This document shows positions 1 through 6,090 of a stretch of DNA of 64,000 nucleotides, in pieces. The stretch lies in NCBI RefSeq assembly GCF_019801015.1, contig NZ_JAHVJZ010000007.1, positions 62,001 to 126,000 of the forward strand, read 5' to 3'. Both the position numbers and the translations under genes were made by a program. Every line of letters begins with the position of its first letter. Positions within the stretch are counted from its first letter, which is position 1. The notes beneath the pieces are model-generated. The model was given only the letters and a program-made list of their open reading frames with translations. It did not search any database and was not told the origin of the DNA. Source of the stretch: Marinobacter nauticus. Lineage in GTDB: Bacteria; Pseudomonadota; Gammaproteobacteria; Enterobacterales; Shewanellaceae.

Positions 1-182
1 ATCCACACTGCCACCTCGTCTGTTTCGCGTTGGTCTCAACCGCATCCAGGACTCAGGTGTCGTTACAGGAAAGCCCACACCGTGCCCCGTCCACAAGGAT
101 GCCGGACGCACCCACAGCAGCGCCTTGGGTGGTCCCCATTCTCTGACTTCAATCTCAATCCGGGCCATTGGCCCCACTTCTG

Positions 183-215
183 TTGAATGAAATGAATGAG
201 TTGAATGAATTGGAG
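183..215 (+). repeat. TTGAATGA direct repeats in the leader of the DUF2057 gene
   Basis: TTGAATGA occurs at 183-190 and again at 201-208. The second copy runs into GAATTGGAG, which holds the ribosome binding site of the gene at 224. A nearly identical block (one extra T) precedes the metal-binding protein gene that starts at 11550 on the other strand. Bases 1-182 hold nothing I can support as a gene. Confidence 0.4.
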
Positions 216-223
216 AAACGCGG

Positions 224-652
224 ATGAAATCCCTGACCACCCTCGCCACTGCACTGACCCTGTTTGCTTCGGCTTCACAGGCCGCAGAGATCCAGATCGA
301 TCCGAACCTGACCCTGCTGTCCCATAACGGCGCGGCTCAGACTGCGCCCGACGGACGACTGTCGCTTTCCGCTGGCCAGCAGGTGCTGGAACTGCGCTAC
401 AGCCAGTATTTCCAGTTGAGTTCTGAAGAGCACGAAAACGTCCGCTCCACTCCGCTGTATCTGGTATTCAATGCCAACGACACTGACACCTATCGACTGA
501 CGTGGCCTGAATCCAACAACGTCGAAGCCGCCCGGCACCAGGTGGCCAATCCGGTGGTATCGCTGACAGACGGTGCAGGAACCCCCGTCCGGTTTGAGCT
601 GAAAGACCACCGTCAGTTGGTCTATCAGTTGCTGCTCAGCCAGAGCCGATAA
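224..652 (+). CDS. DUF2057 (YccT-like) periplasmic protein
   Basis: 142 residues. The first 20 form a clear cleavable signal peptide ending ASASQA|AEI, so the product is exported to the periplasm. The mature part has the DUF2057/UPF0319 pattern: a beta-rich start, 'LTLLSHNG', then 'LSAGQQVLELRYSQYF', a stretch that describes a nucleotide- or ligand-free beta domain, and a C-terminal 'QLVYQLLLSQSR'. The molecular role of this family is not established. The start is the ATG preceded by TTGGAGAAACGCGG. A GC-rich hairpin follows the stop, and two PepSY membrane protein genes lie just downstream on the same strand, perhaps in the same transcript. Confidence 0.75.
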   Translation: MKSLTTLATALTLFASASQAAEIQIDPNLTLLSHNGAAQTAPDGRLSLSAGQQVLELRYSQYFQLSSEEHENVRSTPLYLVFNANDTDTYRLTWPESNNVEAARHQVANPVVSLTDGAGTPVRFELKDHRQLVYQLLLSQSR

Positions 653-660
653 ACCCTCAA

Positions 661-705
661 GCGCAACACATCCCGGGCCCTGGTTGGGCCCGGCATTCGT
701 TGCGC
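661..705 (+). terminator. Strong hairpin after the DUF2057 gene, no U-tract
   Basis: CCGGGCCC at 673-680 pairs with GGGCCCGG at 686-693 around a 5-base loop, and the flanks GCGCAAC (661-667) and GTTGCGC (699-705) can extend the stem. There is no run of T afterwards, so this could be an mRNA-stabilising or partial termination structure rather than a classical intrinsic terminator. Confidence 0.5.
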
Positions 706-759
706 CGGCAAATCCAGCCCGATAGACTCGAAATCTCATTCAGGAGGAATGCGACGGAA

Positions 760-1461
760 ATGAAAAGGGACTTTTCGGCCATTACCAGAACTCGGCGATG
801 GCACCGCAGACTGATGTGGCTGATTGGCCTTCAGATGCTGATCTGGGCCGCCAGCGGCAGCTACTTCGCGCTGATGAACATCCACTTTATCCACGGCGAT
901 CACCTGGTTACCGCTTCGGCTGAGCCCCTCTCCGCCGACGCTTTCCCCCTCTCCCTGACCGAGCTTTCCCAACGCTATCCGAATGCCACCGGGCTGCGCT
1001 TTACTCAGGTCGCTGACACGCCGGTGATTCAACTTCTTCAGGATGGGCAGATCCACCTGCTCAATCCCACCAATGGCGCCCCCTTACCTCCGATAAATGA
1101 GGTGATGGCCCGCCGCATCGCGGAACGGGCGTATCAGGGCACCGGCACCCTGATTCAGGCCCGGCTACTGACCGGACAGGCGCCCAGCGAACTCAGCCCC
1201 CGCCACCTGCCCGCCTGGCGTCTCGATTTTTCCGATGCCGCAGAAACCAGCCTTTATGTGTCTCAGCTGAGTGGCGAAGTGGTGACCAAGCGCCACCGCT
1301 ACTGGCGCTGGTTTGACGACCTCTGGTACCTGCACATCATGGATTACGAGAGCGGTGAGAACATCAATAACCTGCTGCTTCGCGTCGCCTCCATTCTGGC
1401 CCTGTCTGCCACCCTCTTTGGTGCCCTTCTGCTCGGATACCGGCTCAGGAGTCGCTCATGA
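760..1461 (+). CDS. PepSY-associated transmembrane protein
   Basis: 233 residues from the ATG at 760, which follows AGGAGG at 742-747. The frame is open 60 bases further upstream, but that extension has no good ribosome site and would place charged residues ahead of the first helix. The layout is a positively charged N-terminus, a transmembrane helix at about 18-37 (LMWLIGLQMLIWAASGSYFA), a periplasmic PepSY-like region that includes 'WRLDFSDAAETSLYVSQLSGEVV', and a second helix near the C-terminus. PepSY-TM proteins are often linked to membrane redox steps such as ferric-siderophore reduction; that role here is inference. The stop overlaps the next PepSY gene by 4 bp (ATGA), so the two are translationally coupled. 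Confidence 0.75.
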   Translation: MKRDFSAITRTRRWHRRLMWLIGLQMLIWAASGSYFALMNIHFIHGDHLVTASAEPLSADAFPLSLTELSQRYPNATGLRFTQVADTPVIQLLQDGQIHLLNPTNGAPLPPINEVMARRIAERAYQGTGTLIQARLLTGQAPSELSPRHLPAWRLDFSDAAETSLYVSQLSGEVVTKRHRYWRWFDDLWYLHIMDYESGENINNLLLRVASILALSATLFGALLLGYRLRSRS

Positions 1462-2408
1462 TGCGCTGGCATAAATGGGGTGCCCTGTTGGTGGGGCTGC
1501 AACTGCTGATCTGGATTGGCACCGGCCTCTATTTCAATCTGGTGGATCATCAACGGATCGGCGGCCGGCAATACCAGCAAGCCGCGCCGGAGGCCGACTG
1601 GAAGCTGGAGGAACTGGCGGAGCCGGGTCCACTTTTGTCGTCGTATGCGCCGGTGGTGCGGCTCAGCGTGGTCGATCGCGCAGGCGCTCCCTACTACCAA
1701 CTGGAGCATCAGCGTCGGCTTTACCCCCGGCAACAACAGAGCATAACGCTGGTGGATGCCCGCACCGGCGAACCGGTGGTCGTGGATCCCGAACTGGCCG
1801 GAACGCTGGCCCAGTTCAGTTACAGCGGGCCCGGCGACATTGCAGAGATTTCCGCCTTGCCCCCGCGCAGCGCCGAGCTGCCCAAAGAGGAAAACCCGGT
1901 CTGGCGGGTGGCGTTTGCGGATGAACTGGAAACGGCCGTGTTCGTGGATGGGGTGAGTGGCCGGGTCATCGCCCATCAGAACCGCCACAGCCGGGAAGCG
2001 GCACTGATGCTGAAGCTGCACTTTATGGACTACGCCAATACCGGAGGCTTTAACCACCCTCTGATGTGGCTGTTTGGTTTGCTGACGCTGGCCCTCTCAC
2101 TGAGCGGTGTCTTGTTGCTGATCAGCCGGTTCAATACCCGATTGGGCCATTGGCGTGCCCGCCGGGTGACGCTGACCACGCCACAAGGCAATCAGCAACT
2201 CACGCTTGCCCCGCACCAATCTGTGCTGGAAGCGATGCAACGGAACAACATGGCCGTGCATTCAGAGTGCGGCGGCGGGGGCAGCTGCGGGCGGTGCCGG
2301 GTAAAGCTGCCGCCCGACACTCCGGTATCCGCGGCGGATCGCCGCCAGCTGAGCGAGCGCCATATCAGGCAGGGCTGGCGCCTGGCCTGTCAGCAGTATG
2401 GCGTTTAA
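1458..2408 (+). CDS. PepSY membrane protein fused to a [2Fe-2S] ferredoxin domain
   Basis: 316 residues. There is a transmembrane helix at about 8-25, a periplasmic PepSY region at about 60-190 with 'WRVAFADELETAVFVDGVSGRV', a second helix at about 200-222, and a C-terminal plant-type ferredoxin domain from about 235. The cluster ligands are visible as C271-x5-C277-x2-C280 and C311 ('CGGGGSCGRC' and 'RLACQ'), the spacing used in NqrF-type domains. With two helices the ferredoxin domain would be cytoplasmic, so the protein could pass electrons across the inner membrane to its coupled partner at 760-1461. The donor and acceptor are unknown. Two ATGs in tandem at 1458 make the exact start uncertain by one codon. 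Confidence 0.75.
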   Translation: MMRWHKWGALLVGLQLLIWIGTGLYFNLVDHQRIGGRQYQQAAPEADWKLEELAEPGPLLSSYAPVVRLSVVDRAGAPYYQLEHQRRLYPRQQQSITLVDARTGEPVVVDPELAGTLAQFSYSGPGDIAEISALPPRSAELPKEENPVWRVAFADELETAVFVDGVSGRVIAHQNRHSREAALMLKLHFMDYANTGGFNHPLMWLFGLLTLALSLSGVLLLISRFNTRLGHWRARRVTLTTPQGNQQLTLAPHQSVLEAMQRNNMAVHSECGGGGSCGRCRVKLPPDTPVSAADRRQLSERHIRQGWRLACQQYGV

Positions 2409-2411
2409 CCC

Positions 2412-2936
2412 CTACCCCGTCTTCGCCGTCAGCCTGAGGCCTCGGAACCAGGTGCCGCACATCAGCACCAGACCCGTTATGCCCAGAACCAGCAGGCCCG
2501 GTGTCGCCCAGCCGGTAATGGCCGCCTCGTTGCCACTGAACGTGGCGACCAGTTCCAGCACCAACAGTGCCCCATAGGGCAGCCAGAACAGGCCACTCAT
2601 CCAACCCGGCAGACGCCAGTCCTCCAGCCACTGGCTCTCCTTCGGATTCTCTTCACCCGAGTGTCCCTCACTGAAAGCCCAGCGGGTGACGCCTACCGTT
2701 TCACCGTCCAGCCTGAACACGATACCGAGCCGCCCTTCCCAGATTGAGGAGATGGCGACGTCCACTTCCATGTTGCGACCATCCAGTTCAAATCGATGTA
2801 CCGTGCGCATCCGCCAGCTCAGTTTATTGCTGACCTCCTCACCGTCCACCAGAACCCGCTCTCGTCCGGTCAACATGCTGCACACCACGCGGATATCGTG
2901 TCCGCCAATCTGCCGATGCACTTCAATCGGTTGCAT
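2412..2936 (-). CDS. Hypothetical membrane protein of the DUF2975/XRE operon
   Basis: 174 residues from the ATG at 2936, chosen because AAGGAGG lies 6 bases upstream. An ATG six codons earlier (2954) has no ribosome site. The N-terminal ~100 residues are soluble and beta-rich ('GGHDIRVVCSMLTGRERVLVDGEEVS'-like strands), followed by two hydrophobic helices near the C-terminus (LFWLPYGALLVLELVATF and TPGLLVLGITGLVLMCGTWF). I do not recognise the family. It overlaps the stop of the upstream HTH gene by 14 bp, so it is almost certainly co-expressed with that regulator and with the DUF2975 protein. Confidence 0.6.
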   Translation of the reverse strand: MQPIEVHRQIGGHDIRVVCSMLTGRERVLVDGEEVSNKLSWRMRTVHRFELDGRNMEVDVAISSIWEGRLGIVFRLDGETVGVTRWAFSEGHSGEENPKESQWLEDWRLPGWMSGLFWLPYGALLVLELVATFSGNEAAITGWATPGLLVLGITGLVLMCGTWFRGLRLTAKTG

Positions 2937-3147
2937 CTTCGCCTCCTTGCTCATATTCCAGTATGTCGCCCGGCTGGCAGTTCAACGCCTCACAGATCGC
3001 TTCCAGAGTACTGAAACGAATCGCTTTTGCCCGTCCCGCTTTCAACACGCTCAGATTTTGCGGCGTAATGCCGATCTGCGCCGCCAGCTCATTCAGTTTC
3101 ATCTTGCGCCTGGCCAACATCACATCCAGATGAATCACAATGGCCAT
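2923..3147 (-). CDS. Small XRE/Cro-CI family transcriptional regulator
   Basis: 74 residues, almost entirely one HTH_3 domain: 'LAAQIGITPQNLSVLKAGRAKAIRFSTLEAICEALNCQPGDIL'. This closely resembles the YozG-like regulators that are encoded beside DUF2975 membrane proteins in many bacteria. It has no sensory domain, so the signal must come from a partner. The ATG overlaps the stop of the DUF2975 gene (TGATG), and the gene's own end overlaps the next membrane protein. Autoregulation through the palindromes at 3704-3746 is a reasonable inference. Confidence 0.8.
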   Translation of the reverse strand: MAIVIHLDVMLARRKMKLNELAAQIGITPQNLSVLKAGRAKAIRFSTLEAICEALNCQPGDILEYEQGGEDATD

Positions 3148-3641
3148 CAGATGGTCAGCTCCTGCTCCGCGTTCATGTCACCGCCCAGCTTCTGGATCCC
3201 CGCCATCAGGTGCAGCAGCCCCGACAGCAGCACCACCGGCCAATCCACCAGCGCGACGTAGATCAGAAAAGCCGGCTCGGGCACCGCTCCCTGCGCCATC
3301 GAGGACAACACCATCAGGCCGCAGGGTTTGACCAGAAACGCCGCCAGCAAACCCACCCGGGCCAGCAGAATCATCAGACGACGACAGCCGTCAGTGAAAA
3401 GCCGCTGCTCGCTGGCCATCTTCACCACCCGAATCGCCAGCGTCAGCAGCATCAGGCCAAGGGCCAGGTGGTAGATCTGGATAAACGCCAGGTAAACCAG
3501 CCCCGGCTTACCGTCGCTCAGTCCATTGGCCAGCTCGACTCCCGACATCAACAACAGAAGCAGGCCGAGGATTCGGGCGGTGACCAGCGTCATCACCATT
3601 CGGTTCTGCATATTCTGCAGGTACCTTGCCATCACTTGCAT
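3147..3641 (-). CDS. DUF2975 membrane protein
   Basis: 164 residues from the ATG at 3641, which sits 5 bases after GGAGGTGA; a GTG three codons upstream lies inside that ribosome site. Four hydrophobic segments are visible (about 18-38, 50-75, 90-115 and 120-150), with the typical DUF2975 order of a helix pair, a short loop with 'ASEQRLFT', then a second pair. The family has no known biochemical activity, but it is regularly paired with a small XRE regulator, as here, suggesting a membrane sensor or modulator of that regulator. First gene of a three-gene operon. Confidence 0.75.
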   Translation of the reverse strand: MQVMARYLQNMQNRMVMTLVTARILGLLLLLMSGVELANGLSDGKPGLVYLAFIQIYHLALGLMLLTLAIRVVKMASEQRLFTDGCRRLMILLARVGLLAAFLVKPCGLMVLSSMAQGAVPEPAFLIYVALVDWPVVLLSGLLHLMAGIQKLGGDMNAEQELTI

Positions 3642-3703
3642 TACGCTCACCTCCGTATGAATTTCCGGCTAACTTATCGCCAACCCATCACGAAGATCAA
3701 CAT

Positions 3704-3746
3704 TTAATTATCGTTTTTCGATAATTAATTAACCTTATTCTTAAGG
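3704..3746. promoter_or_regulatory. Two palindromes upstream of the DUF2975/XRE operon
   Basis: A perfect 10-bp inverted repeat, TTAATTATCG at 3704-3713 and CGATAATTAA at 3719-3728, is separated by five T. A second, shorter one, CCTTA at 3733-3737 and TAAGG at 3742-3746, follows. Their position 60-100 bases upstream of the DUF2975 start, in AT-rich DNA, suits an operator for the XRE protein. The T-loop is short enough that a transcript hairpin is also possible. Confidence 0.5.
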
Positions 3747-3753
3747 TGGAGGC

Positions 3754-3778
3754 AAAAAAAACGGGCCTCCCGGCCCGC
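3754..3778 (-). terminator. Rho-independent terminator of the DUF4382 lipoprotein gene
   Basis: Read on the minus strand, CGGGCC and GGCCCG (3772-3777 and 3762-3767) form a stem with a 4-base loop, followed by eight T (3761-3754). Confidence 0.85.
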
Positions 3779-3799
3779 AATAAAGCACCAAGTAAATCG

Positions 3800-4783
3800 T
3801 CAGCCGCCGCAGCGGTGAGTGTTGTGGTGGCCCCCGGTGTCGCCGCTTTCGATGGCGACCGTCCCACCATCCCGGTACAGGGCAAAACCACTGTCCGGCG
3901 CTTCGTTGCTGTCCGGATGATCAAGGTGACCCAGGCAGGTATAGCCAACCTGATACTCACCAGCAGGCAGGAAGCCGACCCCAAAGACCCACTCTCCATT
4001 GTGGTCCTGATGCACCCAGCTGGTTGCAACCGGGGCGACCTGCCCCTCCTCGGCCTGAGGTGCGATGTCATCCATCTGCGCCAATGTGGTGCCGCCCGGA
4101 TACAGATAAGCGACATGAACAAACTGGCTGTCAGGCCCCGCCAGTGTGGCATTGTCCGCTTCACAATCCGCTATCCAACTGGCATCCACGGTGCCTTTAA
4201 GGTGGCCCATGGTGCCGTTATCCACCCAACGCATGCCATGGTGTTCCAACGCGTAATGTTCGCCGTTGTGATGCAGTCCCTGGCGCAGGTCCATCTCCAG
4301 AGTGAAGTGGTGATGCTCCCCCGCGCGAATGGCCACTTCGCCAAGGTCAAAATAGGGGTGGTCGCCATATAGGGGGTGGCGGCCGGAGCCATCATCCACG
4401 TAGGAGCCGTGGTCACCGCTGCCCGGAGTCCAATGCAGACGCAGCCGGTAACGGCCCGGCTCAATGTGATGCTGATGGAGAAGTGGATAAGCGTCATCGC
4501 CCTGATAAGCGAGCATGTCGACCCGATGGTGACTCATGTCCAGCACGATGGGTTCGCTTCCGGCGTGATGCCCGCCCATATGCCCCGATGGCGTCAGCTC
4601 CAGTGCGTCCATATGCAACACCAGATGCGATACCCCATCCGCGGGCGCATCAGACAGGCCAATCGACAGTCCTTCCGGTGCCGGCCCATGGTTTGGCCCT
4701 TCTCCCTGATGACCGTCGCCACCGCCACACCCGACCAACAGCGCTGCCAATATGGCGGCGATGCGGCAAACTCCAGGTTTCAT
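3800..4783 (-). CDS. His-rich DUF4382 lipoprotein
   Basis: 327 residues from the ATG at 4783 (a second ATG at 4795 is possible). The N-terminus is a lipoprotein signal with lipobox LLVGC, so C19 would be acylated. A DUF4382 domain follows: 'LSIGLSDAPADGVSHLVLHMDALEL' is the family's opening strand pair, and a later region resembles its beta-sandwich. Histidine is very abundant, notably around 'GEHHHFTLEMDLRQGLHHNGEHYALEHHGM'-like stretches, which suggests metal binding; this is inference. It lies just downstream of the copper genes on the same strand but has its own intergenic region and terminator, so co-regulation is open. Confidence 0.7.
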   Translation of the reverse strand: MKPGVCRIAAILAALLVGCGGGDGHQGEGPNHGPAPEGLSIGLSDAPADGVSHLVLHMDALELTPSGHMGGHHAGSEPIVLDMSHHRVDMLAYQGDDAYPLLHQHHIEPGRYRLRLHWTPGSGDHGSYVDDGSGRHPLYGDHPYFDLGEVAIRAGEHHHFTLEMDLRQGLHHNGEHYALEHHGMRWVDNGTMGHLKGTVDASWIADCEADNATLAGPDSQFVHVAYLYPGGTTLAQMDDIAPQAEEGQVAPVATSWVHQDHNGEWVFGVGFLPAGEYQVGYTCLGHLDHPDSNEAPDSGFALYRDGGTVAIESGDTGGHHNTHRCGG

Positions 4784-4931
4784 CCTGCCCCCCATTCCCT
4801 TTTGCTGTGCCTTACATGACTGTAGGAGGGCACCCGGTCCGGGCCTTGATCGGGATCAACCGGTCATCAGTAATCGAAATTACTTTCTCCACACGGCGGT
4901 GGCCCTGCCAGACCGAGGTGGTAACGTCCAC

Positions 4932-4963
4932 AAAAAAGCGGGGCCAATCGGCCCCGCTTTTTT
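4932..4963 (-). terminator. Rho-independent terminator after cueP
   Basis: GCGGGGCC (4938-4945) and GGCCCCGC (4950-4957) form an 8-bp stem with loop AATC. A-run and T-run flank it on either side, so it can work on both strands; on the minus strand it ends the cueR-cueP transcript. Confidence 0.9.
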
Positions 4964-4977
4964 CCGTTTTCAGCGTG

Positions 4978-5541
4978 TCACGTGCGCTCCATTGGCACCA
5001 GCTGCATGGTAGTGATGCAGGTGCGGCTGTCCTGGAAAGTGGGCAGCACCTCTTTGGCTTCCAGCAGACCAAGCTCCGGATGCTCATAGTGGAAGGTAAA
5101 AGCCAGTTGGCGCTGAGCCGGTACCCAGAAGTCGATAAAGCCATCATGCTGAGTGGTGATCATTTGATTGAGCACCTCCTCACCGCTGTTGATATCCACG
5201 GCGCTGACGTGCATCGGCTTGCCGATCAGCTCGCCGGTGCAGCCGGTGGGGACATGGTTACCACAAGGGTGGGTATAGGTCGCCCAGGGGGCAATGGAGA
5301 GGTAAAACTGATCCGCCGGGATCGCCACATTGGCCTCGGTTCCATCAGCGAAAATGGCGTTGACGCGGTCCGGATGAATGCGCACCACAATGCCTTCTTC
5401 ATTTTTGTACCACTGGTGTCCCTGCAGCACCGCCGCCTGATGATCCAACGCCGCAAAGGCCTTGGCTTGTTGCTCGGTTTCACTCTGCCCGCAGGCGCTC
5501 AGGCCCAACACCAGCAGTGTGCTCAATATCAGTTTGTTCAT
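4978..5541 (-). CDS. cueP: CueP-type periplasmic copper-binding lipoprotein
   Basis: 187 residues. The lipobox LSAC puts the acylated cysteine at C17. The mature part matches the CueP family: 'GIVVRIHPDRVNAIFADG', 'THPCGNHVPTGCTGE' with C93 and C101, 'DGFIDFWVP', and a C-terminal 'SRTCITTMQL' with C175. Salmonella CueP sequesters periplasmic copper and supplies it to superoxide dismutase using conserved cysteines, and those cysteines are kept here. Its ATG overlaps the stop of cueR by 4 bp, so the regulator and its target are in one operon, ended by the hairpin at 4932-4963. A lipid anchor differs from the soluble enteric form. Confidence 0.85.
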   Translation of the reverse strand: MNKLILSTLLVLGLSACGQSETEQQAKAFAALDHQAAVLQGHQWYKNEEGIVVRIHPDRVNAIFADGTEANVAIPADQFYLSIAPWATYTHPCGNHVPTGCTGELIGKPMHVSAVDINSGEEVLNQMITTQHDGFIDFWVPAQRQLAFTFHYEHPELGLLEAKEVLPTFQDSRTCITTMQLVPMERT

Positions 5542-5963
5542 GGTTGCTCCTTACAGCAGGGTCGGTCTGTCGGCTCCGCATCGCCACACAGCGAATCCAG
5601 GATCGGGCACTCCGGCGAATCACCGCCATGGCAGCGATTCACCAGCGCATTCAGTCGGGCCTCCAGCGTCTGCAACTGAGCGATCTTGTCGCGCACCTGC
5701 CCCAACTGTTCGCTGGCGAGGGATTTCACCTGGGCCGCCGTCCGATCAGAACGGCTTTGCAGGGACAGCAGCTCCCCGCATTGCTCCAGACTGAACCCCA
5801 GTGCCTTGCTGCGGGCCACAAACCGCAGCTGCTCAAGTTGCGCGGCAGAGTAGGCCCGATAGCCATTGTCACCACGTTGAGCCACCACCAGACCAATGTC
5901 GTGGTAGTAACGTATCGCTTTGACACTCAAGCCGGTTTCCCGTGCGACCTGTCCGATTTTCAT
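5538..5963 (-). CDS. cueR: CueR-type MerR-family copper regulator
   Basis: 141 residues from the ATG at 5963, which has GGAGG 8 bases upstream; an in-frame start 10 codons earlier would begin before the conserved 'MKIGQVARETGLSVKAIRYY'. The winged HTH is at 1-70, then the long dimerisation helix, then the metal loop C111-x7-C119 ('CHGGDSPEC') as in CueR. The position equivalent to Ser77 of CueR is alanine, not cysteine, which fits a monovalent-ion sensor rather than a Zn/Hg sensor. The tail has further cysteines (CCKEQP). It is expected to activate cueP and probably the upstream cusBA genes. Confidence 0.85.
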   Translation of the reverse strand: MKIGQVARETGLSVKAIRYYHDIGLVVAQRGDNGYRAYSAAQLEQLRFVARSKALGFSLEQCGELLSLQSRSDRTAAQVKSLASEQLGQVRDKIAQLQTLEARLNALVNRCHGGDSPECPILDSLCGDAEPTDRPCCKEQP

Positions 5964-6005
5964 CGTGCGGTCCTCCAGATTAGGTGGCGGCATAACGCCG
6001 CCGGG

Positions 6006-6049
6006 CTGACGCCGGCTGTCAGGGTTAGGCAGCCTAAAACCGGCGTCAG
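6006..6049. promoter_or_regulatory. Nested dyad in the cusA-cueR gap
   Basis: CTGACGCCGG at 6006-6015 is repeated inverted as CCGGCGTCAG at 6040-6049, and between them lies an imperfect dyad GGTTAGG...CCTAAAACC. MerR-type promoters carry such dyads between an overlong-spaced -35 and -10, so this may be the CueR operator of cueR-cueP; an mRNA hairpin between cusA and cueR is an equal possibility. Confidence 0.4.
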
Positions 6050-6090
6050 TAAACGCTCAGACATGCTGGGGTGCTCCCCGGCGTCGTCCA

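Noticed and set aside
1-223. A gene in the first 223 bases
   Set aside because: Frames are short, lack ribosome sites and show no recognisable protein; only the TTGAATGA repeats stand out.
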